Source: CAZAMP01 sp964486455
Lineage (GTDB): Bacteria > Eisenbacteria > RBG-16-71-46 > CAZAMP01
Assembly (NCBI GenBank): GCA_964486455.1
Contig: CAZAMP010000022.1
Location: 6,498-70,497 of the forward strand
DNA length: 64,000 nt
Direction: 5' to 3'
Below the pieces are notes generated by a model. That model was not told where the DNA came from and ran no database searches. It saw only the letters and a list, made by a program, of their open reading frames with translations. Each line of letters begins with the position of its first letter. The first letter of the stretch is position 1. This document shows positions 8,265 through 16,370 of this stretch, in pieces. Both the position numbers and the translations under genes were made by a program.

Positions 8265-8508
8265 ATTTCCACGGGCGAGGGGGTTGGTTGCTTCGAAGGC
8301 GACACACACCCTCGCTCTGTCTTTCCCCCCAGGCCACCGTTCGATGCCGCCCACTCTAGCCGCGTCCCATCCTCATGCTTGATCGAATGAACTGTCAGCG
8401 GCCCCACTTGCGTATCGAGTTTAGATTCAACAAGTAATCGGATTTAGCTCAACAAGTTTCGCATTTACCCGGGCGCTGCTTCTCAGGGGCAGCGGCCCCG
8501 ACCACCAC
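8265..8508. other. Convergent intergenic region with repeats and hairpins
   Basis: 244 bases between the convergent pilQ and 8509-9315 genes; no gene seen. It holds an inverted repeat GCGAGGG/CCCTCGC (8275-8281 with 8309-8315), two near-identical direct copies of TTTAGnTCAACAAGT (8420-8435 and 8443-8457), and a hairpin CGCTGC/GCAGCG (8474-8479 with 8489-8494) directly 3' of the minus-strand gene. The hairpins could end transcription from either side but lack T-tracts. Confidence 0.4.
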
Positions 8509-9315
8509 CTACAGCCCCAGTCTCTCCCAATTGTCGAAGCCGGGTCTGTAGATGAAGAGATCCTCGGCCGTGATTGCGTAGAGCTGAACGGCAACGATGC
8601 GATCGCCGATGCGCTCTTCGACCCGCTCCAGCCGAATGACGCCCAGCCGCTTGAGCATCTTGCTGCCGAACGCCTGGTTCCACGACTTCCACGTGAGGGA
8701 AAAACGCATCAGCCCGCGGCGCGTCGCGACCCAGAGGTCCCCCTCGAAGAGCGCGACATCGTTCACCTCGCGGATCTGGAAACCCTCGAGCGGATAGATC
8801 TCGGTGGTGAGGAGTCCTGCGTTGATGAACACGACTCCGCGCGAGGTAAGCGCCACGCATTCGTCGACCGCGAAGCGGGACACGAAGACCGCCTGCATGT
8901 CCGGGTCCTCGACGTATGTGCGGACGTAGTGCAGGCCCTTGTCCAGAGACTGGACGCCGCGTGTCGTGCCGATCCACAGTCGTTTCAGATCTTGATCGAC
9001 GCTGAGCACCGATCCGAGAAGTCCTTCGTCCGCGCCGTATTCAAAGCCGAGGAAGCCGTCGTTGAATTCGAGAACGGCGTTCGGTGTGACGACCCATCGT
9101 TGCCCGCCATCGTCGAGGATGATCTCTCGAATCCGAATGTAGTCCTCGATCTCCCGCCGGGGGAGATACCCGGGGAACGGATCGACCGGGCGAACCTCCT
9201 CCTGGACGACGGTGCAGCCCAGGAGCGGGAGCAGAAGCGTCGCCACGGAGAAGATCGTGACCGAGATGATCGTGGCTCTGAAGCGATCGGGCGACATCGC
9301 GAAACGGGTTCTCAT
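8509..9315 (-). CDS. Lipoprotein with propeller-like repeats
   Basis: 268-residue predicted lipoprotein: hydrophobic N-terminus ending in the lipobox LLGC (Cys about residue 34). The mature part has repeated strand motifs of the two-component-regulator propeller type (RWVVTPNAVLEFNDGFLGF, RLWIGTTRGVQSLDKGL, LWVATRRGLMRF), which suggest a single beta-propeller. No catalytic residues are recognised. The ATG overlaps the stop of the upstream amidase gene by four bases, so the two are probably co-transcribed. Function unknown. Confidence 0.7.
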   Translation of the reverse strand: MRTRFAMSPDRFRATIISVTIFSVATLLLPLLGCTVVQEEVRPVDPFPGYLPRREIEDYIRIREIILDDGGQRWVVTPNAVLEFNDGFLGFEYGADEGLLGSVLSVDQDLKRLWIGTTRGVQSLDKGLHYVRTYVEDPDMQAVFVSRFAVDECVALTSRGVVFINAGLLTTEIYPLEGFQIREVNDVALFEGDLWVATRRGLMRFSLTWKSWNQAFGSKMLKRLGVIRLERVEERIGDRIVAVQLYAITAEDLFIYRPGFDNWERLGL

Positions 9316-10100
9316 GACAGATATGACTCCGGGTGACGGTGCGCGAGAATGTCTGTGATGGCGCCGAGCCGCCGCTCAGACGATCGTTTCGGCTCCACTT
9401 CCGCTTCGATCCATGCGTCGTCGTCCGGACCCGCGGAGGCGAACACGTCACCGAAGAAACCGGTGATCTGGCTGCGGCCGGTGAACGCGACCGACTCGCC
9501 CACGCGCGCTTCGGTGCCGGTTCGATTCGCGGTTGCCGCGAGGACGTGGTTTTCCAGACATCGAATCCGCATCGCGTCCTGGCAATGCGGCATGACGAGA
9601 TTCGCCGGGTGGGCGATGATATCCGCCCCGGCGAGCGCGAGCGTCCTGACGCTCTCGGGATAGCGCCAGTCGAAGCAGATCATCATGCCGATCTTCGCGC
9701 TGCCCAGATCGAAGACCGGAAACCCGAGATCTCCGGTGTCGAAGAGCTCGTTCTCGCGATCGAATAGATGGATCTTCCGATAGTGTCCGACGAGTCCGCC
9801 CGGTGAGACCAGCACGGCGCTGTTGAACAGCCGATCTCCGCTGCGTTCGGCAATACCCGCGGCGATGGCACACGCGGTCTCGGCCGCGATCTTCAGAAGG
9901 CCTTGGCAGCTCGGGCCCTCCGGGATTTCCTCCGCATGGATCGCCAGTTCCCCCTTGTCCGCAAAGATGTAGCCCGTCGTGCAGAGTTCGGGGAGAACGA
10001 CCAGGTCGGCCCGGCGACCCGCCATGAGGCGGGAGATCCGATCCAGGTTTCCGGATACGGTTCCGAATTCCGGCCGGAACTGTAGGCAGGCCAACCGCAT
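9312..10100 (-). CDS. Nitrilase-superfamily carbon-nitrogen hydrolase
   Basis: Cytoplasmic amidase-type enzyme, 262 residues. The Glu-Lys-Cys triad is visible: Glu in LPELCTTGY (E38), Lys in GHYRKIHLFD, and Cys in MMICFDWRYPE. The Cys-Phe-Asp-Trp-Arg-Tyr-Pro-Glu motif is typical of omega-amidase and N-carbamoyl amide hydrolase branches; substrate cannot be told. The start at 10100 is chosen because GGAGG lies seven bases upstream and the family begins with a short MRLACLQF-type strand; a longer reading to 10253 adds an unrelated tail. Confidence 0.85.
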   Translation of the reverse strand: MRLACLQFRPEFGTVSGNLDRISRLMAGRRADLVVLPELCTTGYIFADKGELAIHAEEIPEGPSCQGLLKIAAETACAIAAGIAERSGDRLFNSAVLVSPGGLVGHYRKIHLFDRENELFDTGDLGFPVFDLGSAKIGMMICFDWRYPESVRTLALAGADIIAHPANLVMPHCQDAMRIRCLENHVLAATANRTGTEARVGESVAFTGRSQITGFFGDVFASAGPDDDAWIEAEVEPKRSSERRLGAITDILAHRHPESYLS

Positions 10101-10172
10101 CCGCGCCTCCGCTCGGGTTGATGCTTCGGGACAACTTTGCGATAATGCCGCGCAGCCATATCGGGAGGCAAC

Positions 10173-10694
10173 TTGAAGTTTTCCTGGTTTCGACGTGCCC
10201 GGCAAGAGCCGATCAAGCGGCCGGAGAAGATCTACCACTACCCGTGGCATCATCGCTCGCTGCTCATCCTGCCGGTGCTCATCGGGAAGTTCATCCTGAT
10301 CGGGGTGGCTTTCTACCTACTGACCGAGGGGTTGACGGCGCGGTCGGTTCTGACCGCCTCGCTCCCGGTCCTGATCGCGGTGGCGCTGATTGCGTTCGCC
10401 CTGCGTGAGCTGCATGTTCACTTCAGGCGCTTTCCGGACCATTTCTACTTCGAGGATGGAGCGCTCGTCGCGGTCATGGCGACCGGAAAGGAGATCCGCG
10501 TGCCAACGGGGCAGCTCGCGGCGGTCCGGCGACATCGGTGGCGGTTCGTCTGGGTGATGCCGAGAAGCGCCTACATGGAGCTGGTGGCGGAGAGCGGCGA
10601 CCGGCTCGTATTGGCGCCGCTGCTCGAGGAGATCGACAAGTTCTTCAAGACTGTTCGACAGTTCAACCCAGATTGCCGTTGGGAGGTCGGGTGA
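10173..10694 (+). CDS. Small membrane protein of unknown function
   Basis: 173 residues with two adjacent hydrophobic helices (about 32-50 and 60-80) and a cytoplasmic C-terminal part (FYFEDGALVAVMATGKEIRVP) resembling a membrane-associated PH-like domain. TTG 10173 follows GGGAGG by four bases. The stop overlaps the next gene (GTGA). No family recognised with certainty. Confidence 0.65.
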   Translation: MKFSWFRRARQEPIKRPEKIYHYPWHHRSLLILPVLIGKFILIGVAFYLLTEGLTARSVLTASLPVLIAVALIAFALRELHVHFRRFPDHFYFEDGALVAVMATGKEIRVPTGQLAAVRRHRWRFVWVMPRSAYMELVAESGDRLVLAPLLEEIDKFFKTVRQFNPDCRWEVG

Positions 10695-11521
10695 GGACGA
10701 GACGAACGATGCGGTTCATGCCGTCGATACTTCTTGGCGTGATCTGGATCCTCGCTCTGGGCTGCGTGGACGAAGACGCGCCCCGCTCGACCACGGAAGG
10801 CGAGGCGGGTTCGGAAACCGCCAGGCCGGGTGGAGTGCCCGACGCCGATATCAGAGCGTCCGAGGATGACGACGAGCGGGCCATGGTGAAAGAGATCTTG
10901 ATCCGATTCGAGGGCGCCGTCGGGGCCGGACCGAATGTCACGAGAACGGTTGAGGAGGCCGAGGCGCTGGCGCAAGAAGTTTCCCGTCTGGCAAAGAGCG
11001 GTGAGGCCCAGTTTGATGATCTTGTCACGCGCTACTCGGAGGGGTACTCGAAAGATGAGGCCGGTCTCATCCCACCGTTCGCCCGCGGGACCCGGAGCCG
11101 TGTGTTCGAGGACGCCGCCTTTCCGATGAGCGTTGGTGAGATCTCGGATCCCTTTCGCACGCACAACGGGTTTCACGTGGTCAAGCGAGAGTCCGGCGAG
11201 CTCTTCGTCGCGCAGCTGATGCTGATCCGATACGCGGCCGCGCGCGACGCGCCGACGGATCTGACCCGCACGCGGGAGGAGGCGCGGGCGCTCATCAACG
11301 ATTTGTACGAACAGGTGAAGGCCACCCCGGACAGGTTCGCTCAGATTGCCCTTCGAAACACTGAAGGGCCGAACCCGATCATGGGGGGAAATCTTGGTAC
11401 CTTTCACCGCTACACGTATGGGGAGTTCATCGGGGATCTCACGGCGTCACTCGAGCCGGGAGAGCTCTCCGAGGTGTTCGAAACCGCTCAGGGTTTCCAA
11501 ATCATGAAGAGGCTGAAGTAG
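10691..11521 (+). CDS. Parvulin-type peptidyl-prolyl isomerase lipoprotein (two PpiC domains)
   Basis: 276-residue exported folding factor. The N-terminus has a signal with lipobox ALGC (Cys near residue 25). Two PpiC-like domains follow: the first from about 65 to 165 (EILIRFEG, LPFARGTRSRVFEDAAFPMSVGEIS, GFHVVKRE) and the second to the end (LGTFHRYTYGEF, LEPGELSEVFETAQGFQIMKR). GTG 10691 has GGGAGG five bases upstream and overlaps the previous stop; ATG 10709 is an alternative. It abuts efp with no gap. Confidence 0.8.
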   Translation: MRTRRTMRFMPSILLGVIWILALGCVDEDAPRSTTEGEAGSETARPGGVPDADIRASEDDDERAMVKEILIRFEGAVGAGPNVTRTVEEAEALAQEVSRLAKSGEAQFDDLVTRYSEGYSKDEAGLIPPFARGTRSRVFEDAAFPMSVGEISDPFRTHNGFHVVKRESGELFVAQLMLIRYAAARDAPTDLTRTREEARALINDLYEQVKATPDRFAQIALRNTEGPNPIMGGNLGTFHRYTYGEFIGDLTASLEPGELSEVFETAQGFQIMKRLK

Positions 11522-12079
11522 ATGTACGACACATCCAACTTTCGGAACGGGCTCAAGATCGAGATCGAGAGCGAGCCGCACATCATCATCGAGTTCATGC
11601 ACGTGAAGCCGGGAAAGGGGGGAGCATTCGTTCGCACGAAGCTGAGGAATCTTCTCTCCGGCGCCGTTATTGACAGGACGTTCAAGGCCGGCGAGAAGTT
11701 CCCGAAGCCGGATCTCGAGCAGAAGCGAATGCAGTATCTCTACGCCGAGGGCGATCAGTATCACTTCATGGATTCCGAGACGTACGATCAGCTCTTCCTC
11801 ACGGCGGACGTGCTCGGTGATTCGGCGAAGTGGCTTCAGGAGAACGTCGAGGTGGACACGCTCGTTTACGAGGGTCGCGTCATCGATGTCGAACTGCCGG
11901 TCACGGTCGACCTCGAGGTGACCGATACACCGCCCGGTTTCAAAGGAGATACCGCCAGCGGTGGCGGCAAGCCCGCCACGCTCGAAACGGGCGCGTCGGT
12001 GACCGTGCCGTTCTTCATCAACGTGGGCGACAAGGTGCGAATCGATACGCGAACTGGGAAGTACGTCGAGCGCGTCTAG
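11522..12079 (+). CDS. efp: Translation elongation factor P
   Basis: Ribosome-binding factor that relieves stalling at polyproline stretches. 185 residues in three beta-barrel domains: N-terminal KOW-like domain with the modifiable Lys at 32 in the KPGKGGAF loop, OB domain I (LYAEGDQYHFMDSETYDQL) and OB domain II ending FFINVGDKVRIDTRTGKYVERV. Lysine at the loop tip suggests beta-lysylation or an unmodified form; no epmA or epmB is in the window. Its TAG overlaps the antiparallel stop of the endonuclease IV gene. Confidence 0.96.
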   Translation: MYDTSNFRNGLKIEIESEPHIIIEFMHVKPGKGGAFVRTKLRNLLSGAVIDRTFKAGEKFPKPDLEQKRMQYLYAEGDQYHFMDSETYDQLFLTADVLGDSAKWLQENVEVDTLVYEGRVIDVELPVTVDLEVTDTPPGFKGDTASGGGKPATLETGASVTVPFFINVGDKVRIDTRTGKYVERV

Positions 12080-12945
12080 TGGGTCCGCCGTTTGCGCGTC
12101 GCGAGCTCTCTGAGCGTGTCGAGGTTGATCCGATCCCAGTCGCGTCTGCGGTAGGTCCCCTTCGGAGTCTCCAAGACTTTCGGCATGTCCTGAAACCGAC
12201 GATCGGTCATGAGCGCCTGAAAGCCATCGAGCCCGATCTCGCCACGGCCGATGTGGTTGTGCCGGTCGACCCGACTGCCGAGTGGTGTTTTCGAGTCGTT
12301 TACGTGAATGGCGACGACGTGGTTGATGCCGACGATGGCGTCCAGCTGTCCCATCGTCCTTCGATACGCCGCGCGGTTGCGGAGATCAAACCCCGCCGCG
12401 AAAAGATGACAGGTGTCCAGGCATACCCCCAGTCGTTCAACCGGCCCGGAGGCCGCCAACAGCCTGGCGATCTCTTCCAGGCGCGAACCGAGCTGCGTTC
12501 CCTGCCCCGCGGTCGTCTCGAACGCCAGCCGGCATCGGAAGCCGTTCGTGCTCGCCAGAATCTTCTCCACGCCACCGGCGATCCGGCGAAGCCCCTCCTC
12601 CACGCCACTGCCTTTGTGCGAGCCGGGATGGAACACGAGGACATCGAGCCCGAGCGCCTCGGAGCGTTCGTAGTCCAGCAGCAGTCCTTCTATGGACATC
12701 CGCCTCAGCTTCTCGTCGGGGCTCGCAAGGTTTATGAGGTAGTTGGCGTGCGCAATCACACCCTCGATCCGGCTTTCCGAGCGCGCCTCGCGGAAGCGAC
12801 GGCAATCGTCATCGGAGAGGGCTTTTGCCTTCCACTGCACCTGATTCCGGGTGAAAATCTGTAGCGCCGTGGCGTCAATCGCCTCGGCTCGCTCAATGGC
12901 TTTGTGAAGGCCACCGGCGATCGACATGTGGGCACCGAGATTCAC
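12076..12945 (-). CDS. nfo: Endonuclease IV (AP endonuclease, deoxyribonuclease IV)
   Basis: Zinc-dependent base-excision repair enzyme that cleaves at abasic sites. The TIM-barrel hallmarks are visible: GAHMSIAGG at the N-terminus, VFHPGSH, LAFETTAGQG, VCLDTCHLFAAGFD, HVNDSKTPLGSRVDRHNHIGRGEIG and VLETPKG. 289 residues from GTG 12945, which has AGGAGA upstream; a longer reading to 13089 adds a non-homologous extension. It converges tail-to-tail with efp. Confidence 0.95.
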   Translation of the reverse strand: MNLGAHMSIAGGLHKAIERAEAIDATALQIFTRNQVQWKAKALSDDDCRRFREARSESRIEGVIAHANYLINLASPDEKLRRMSIEGLLLDYERSEALGLDVLVFHPGSHKGSGVEEGLRRIAGGVEKILASTNGFRCRLAFETTAGQGTQLGSRLEEIARLLAASGPVERLGVCLDTCHLFAAGFDLRNRAAYRRTMGQLDAIVGINHVVAIHVNDSKTPLGSRVDRHNHIGRGEIGLDGFQALMTDRRFQDMPKVLETPKGTYRRRDWDRINLDTLRELATRKRRTH

Positions 12946-13100
12946 GCGCGTGCTTCTCCTTCGATTGGGATCTACGCTGAAGACCGGTGTTTCGCCATTT
13001 GCGGCGCGCGGCAGGGCGCCGACACTACCATGCGATGCCGCGTGCGTGAAAGAGTCGGACGGGGAGACCCGTAGTCGACCCGATACCATGGAGGGATGGG

Positions 13101-15737
13101 ATGTCTGGACGGATCGTGCACACCATTGCCCTGGCCGCCCTGGCCGCCCTGGTCGCGATGGCCGCCGCCGGCACGTCGTCGGCGATACCGGTCGTCGAGC
13201 GACTGGAAAACGGCATGACGCTGATCTTCGAAGAGGACCACAGCCGACCGCTCGTGGCCGCGTGTCTCTTCGTCAAGGGCGGCAGCCGCACCGAGCCGGA
13301 CAGCCTCAAGGGGCTGTCTCACTACTATGAGCACCTTATCTTCCGTGGTGGATCCACGCGCCAGGAGCCCATGGAATACCGGAAGACCGTGCAGGACATT
13401 GGTGAGGAGAGCGGCGGCTACACGACGGATGATTACACCTGCTACGGGTACACCGTTCCGACCGAGCATCTCGATGAGATGATCTGGCGCTCCGCCGACG
13501 CCTGGTTCGAGCTCATCCCGGACCAGGAGAAGGTCGACATCGAGCGCAAGGTTGTGATGACGGAGTACTGGCAGGGTCGCGATCGCCCCGACTATCTCGT
13601 CTGGTATCAGCTCGTGGAGGCCTTCTACACGCATCACGCCTATCACACTCCCACGATCGGCCTGCGGGAGGTCATCGAGGAAGCCGATCTAGCCACTTTC
13701 CGCGCCTTCTACAATGACCGCTATGTGCCGAACCAGATGGTCCTTGCCATGGTCGGCGATTTCGAAACGGCTGATCTCAGCCGGGCGCTTCGTCAGGAGC
13801 TCGGCAGCCATCCGCGGGGCCGGGAGTCGTTCGAGCTCGGATTCGTGGATCCTCCGCAGGAGGAGTTTCGACTGGCAACGGGGACCGCCGAAACGCCGAT
13901 GACGCAGTTCGATGTGGCGTTTCGTATCCCTCCGGCGCGGGATCCCATCCAGCCGACCCTACGAGTGCTCGGTGCCGTCCTGGGTGGGGGGCGTTCGTCC
14001 CGGCTCTATCTCACGCTGAAGGAGCGCCAGTCGCTCGTCCAGGACGTGAGCACGGAGCCGGACCGACGGTTCGATGACGGCATGCTCGTCATCTGGGGGA
14101 GCTTCGAGCCCGAAAACGAGCGCGAGACGCTCGCGGCAACCTGGGACGAAGTCGCGCGACTGGCGAACGAGCCGATCGAGCCGGCCGAGCTGGAGGCGGT
14201 CAAGCGCCGCTTGATCGCGGAGGACGCGCTCAACACGCAGACGTTCTTCGATCGGGCAGAGCACTACGCTTGGTTCGAAACGGTCGCGAGTCTCGAGCTT
14301 GCGTTCGTTCAGGACGATCTCATCGCCTCCGTAACGGCGGACGACGTGCAGGCGGCGGCTAGACGGTTTCTGAGGCCGGAGAACGCTACGCTCTCGTTGG
14401 TCCGTCCGGAAGAAACGGACGCGTCCGACGAGGATCTCCTCGCCGATGTGAAGGCGTGGGGCCGAGAGCTTTCCGGGGAGGGTCCGGCGGCGGACGCGTC
14501 GGACGGCGGTCTGACCGAAGTGAAGCTCGAGGGCGGGATGCCACTCATCATCAAGACGATACCCGCGGACCGAGTGGTGGCGGCCGCCGCCCGCTTCTCG
14601 GGAGGACAGTGGACCGAGCCGGACGGCAACGCCGGCGTCGCGTCGCTGGCGGCCCGGTCGCTTCGGAAGGGAACGCCGTCTCTATCAGCGGAAGAGTTCT
14701 CCGCGGAGCTTGATCGTCTGGGCGCGCGTTTCACGTCGACGGCCACGGCGGACGCGATCGAAGTGACCCTCTTGGTTCCGGCGCCGTCGTTCGCCGAGGC
14801 GTTCGCGCTGTACCTCGATGCGCTCACGGCACCGGCGTTCGGGAGCGATGAGCTGGAGAGTGCCATGACCGAACAGCTCGGCGAGATCGCCTCACTCGCC
14901 GAGGAGCCGTTCCGATACACGAACCGAAGGTTCGATGCTGAGATCTATGCCAACTCGCCGTACATGCGCTCGATCCTGGGTGATTCCGCGAGCGTTGAAG
15001 GCCTGAGCCTTGACGACGTGCGTGACTACATCGGCAGAAACCTCGTATCCGAGCGCGCGGCGATGAGCATCGTGGGTCCGGTGGATCCGCACACCGTCGC
15101 CGCAGCCGTGCAGGGCGCGTTCGAGGGGCGTCGCGGTGAGCGCTTCGAATTCCCGACCGTCTCGGAGGGGCCGTTGGACGCCGCCCGGGAGATCTGGGTC
15201 GAGAAGACACAGGGACAGGTCACCTACAACACGGGCTGGCCGTCGGTGGGGATGCGGCACGCGGACTTCTATCCTCTCGAGATCGCGACCTCTATTCTCG
15301 GGCGTCGCTTCTTCTACGAGTTCGTCTACGAGAAGTCACTGGCCTACCGGTCCTGGTTCTACATGCGCGACCGCATGGGGCCGAGCGTGATCCAGAACGA
15401 GATGGGCGTGAGCCCCGACGACTACGAGTACGCGAGCAGCGGGATCCTCGAAGGCGTCACGGAGTTCGTGGACGGTGAGCCGGACGAGGCGGCCGTCGCC
15501 TCGGCGAAGAACAGGATCACGTCGCGGTTCGCCATTCGCCAGCAGGACCCACTCGGACTGGCGCGCCTTTTGACGATCGGAGGGCAGCTCGGAATGGGGG
15601 CGGCTTATCTCCAAGCGTATCCGGAGGCCGTACGGGCCGTGGAATCGACCGCGGTCTACGAGACGGCGAGGCGCTATATGCATCCGGATAGGTATATACG
15701 CGTGGCGGTGGGGAAACGCGCGGCTCCGGTGAACTAG
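13101..15737 (+). CDS. M16 family zinc peptidase, tandem-domain
   Basis: Exported metallopeptidase of the pitrilysin/insulinase family, 878 residues. A signal peptide (cleavage near SSA, residue 28) precedes an active M16 half with the inverted zinc motif HYYEH (H74, E77, H78) and the third ligand Glu155 in VVMTEYW. The second half (from about 475) is the usual catalytically inactive partner; its equivalent motif is absent. A proline-glycine-rich linker joins the halves. Probably periplasmic or outer-membrane associated peptide degradation. ATG 13101 is preceded by GAGGGATGGG. Confidence 0.9.
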   Translation: MSGRIVHTIALAALAALVAMAAAGTSSAIPVVERLENGMTLIFEEDHSRPLVAACLFVKGGSRTEPDSLKGLSHYYEHLIFRGGSTRQEPMEYRKTVQDIGEESGGYTTDDYTCYGYTVPTEHLDEMIWRSADAWFELIPDQEKVDIERKVVMTEYWQGRDRPDYLVWYQLVEAFYTHHAYHTPTIGLREVIEEADLATFRAFYNDRYVPNQMVLAMVGDFETADLSRALRQELGSHPRGRESFELGFVDPPQEEFRLATGTAETPMTQFDVAFRIPPARDPIQPTLRVLGAVLGGGRSSRLYLTLKERQSLVQDVSTEPDRRFDDGMLVIWGSFEPENERETLAATWDEVARLANEPIEPAELEAVKRRLIAEDALNTQTFFDRAEHYAWFETVASLELAFVQDDLIASVTADDVQAAARRFLRPENATLSLVRPEETDASDEDLLADVKAWGRELSGEGPAADASDGGLTEVKLEGGMPLIIKTIPADRVVAAAARFSGGQWTEPDGNAGVASLAARSLRKGTPSLSAEEFSAELDRLGARFTSTATADAIEVTLLVPAPSFAEAFALYLDALTAPAFGSDELESAMTEQLGEIASLAEEPFRYTNRRFDAEIYANSPYMRSILGDSASVEGLSLDDVRDYIGRNLVSERAAMSIVGPVDPHTVAAAVQGAFEGRRGERFEFPTVSEGPLDAAREIWVEKTQGQVTYNTGWPSVGMRHADFYPLEIATSILGRRFFYEFVYEKSLAYRSWFYMRDRMGPSVIQNEMGVSPDDYEYASSGILEGVTEFVDGEPDEAAVASAKNRITSRFAIRQQDPLGLARLLTIGGQLGMGAAYLQAYPEAVRAVESTAVYETARRYMHPDRYIRVAVGKRAAPVN

Positions 15738-15757
15738 CCTCGACCGTTCGAGGCTAG
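15734..15757. terminator. Shared hairpin embedding both convergent stop codons
   Basis: CTAGCCTCGA (15734-15743) and TCGAGGCTAG (15748-15757) form a perfect ten-base-pair stem with loop CCGT. The + strand stop TAG (15735-15737) and the - strand stop (15754-15756) both lie inside the stem. It probably works as a bidirectional terminator or 3'-end stabiliser; no T-tract follows. Confidence 0.65.
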
Positions 15758-16242
15758 GCATCCATGGCGGCGAACGCGGTCAGCAGTTTGCGGTAGGTCT
15801 CGTCGAGCGATTCGGGCAGCGTCTCGATATCGGCGCGCTGTGGATTGTCGAGCGCGTCCGCCGAACGCCACGGCACGAGGTGGAGATGCAGGTGCTCCTC
15901 GATGCCGGCCCCGCCCGGTCTACCCATGTTCAGCCCCAGATGGATGATCTCGGGGGCATAGACTTTCTTGAGAGCGCTTTCGGCCCGTTTCGCCTCGACC
16001 AGCAATCCCACCCGCTCAGCGTCGGTGAGCTCAAGCCACCGCGCGACGTGGCGGAACGGGCAGATCATGATATGGCCGACCGTATATGGATAGATATTCA
16101 AGACTGTGAATACGTGCTCCGCCCGCCTTACGACGCGGCCCGCCTCATCGTCGTCGGCGTTCTCCCTGTCACAAAACACGCAGCTTGTGTCTCGTGATCT
16201 CAGGATGTATTCCATCCGCCAGGGTGTCCACACGCGTTTCAT
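15754..16242 (-). CDS. HIT family nucleotide hydrolase/transferase
   Basis: Histidine-triad protein, 162 residues. The triad H117-x-H119-x-H121 (HLHLHLVPW) is intact, and CVFC (C21, C24) with downstream His suggests the zinc-bound Ap4A phosphorylase-like branch (TPWRMEYI start is typical of that group). Start at 16242 is chosen because GGAGAG precedes it and it matches family N-termini; a longer reading to 16296 adds 18 residues. Confidence 0.9.
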   Translation of the reverse strand: MKRVWTPWRMEYILRSRDTSCVFCDRENADDDEAGRVVRRAEHVFTVLNIYPYTVGHIMICPFRHVARWLELTDAERVGLLVEAKRAESALKKVYAPEIIHLGLNMGRPGGAGIEEHLHLHLVPWRSADALDNPQRADIETLPESLDETYRKLLTAFAAMDA

Positions 16243-16370
16243 GAGCTCTCCGAACTGAGGATGGACCAATTTAGCAGCGGAACATCTGAGGGTCAACGAG
16301 CGTAGAAATGGCGGGGGTGCTGTGCTAGATTGCCGGTGGTCTGCCGAATCACGACGAGGGTTGCATCTTG

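Noticed and set aside
8275..8315. Rho-independent terminator of pilQ
   Set aside because: The stem is seven base pairs with a loop of 27 bases and no T-tract; kept only as a note in the intergenic entry.
12945..13089. Longer N-terminus for endonuclease IV
   Set aside because: The extra residues do not resemble the family, and the GTG at 12945 has a ribosome site and fits the normal length.
16320..16335. Extended -10 promoter (TGnTAGATT) before the TPR gene
   Set aside because: No matching -35 element at a proper distance; the promoter consensus of this lineage is unknown.
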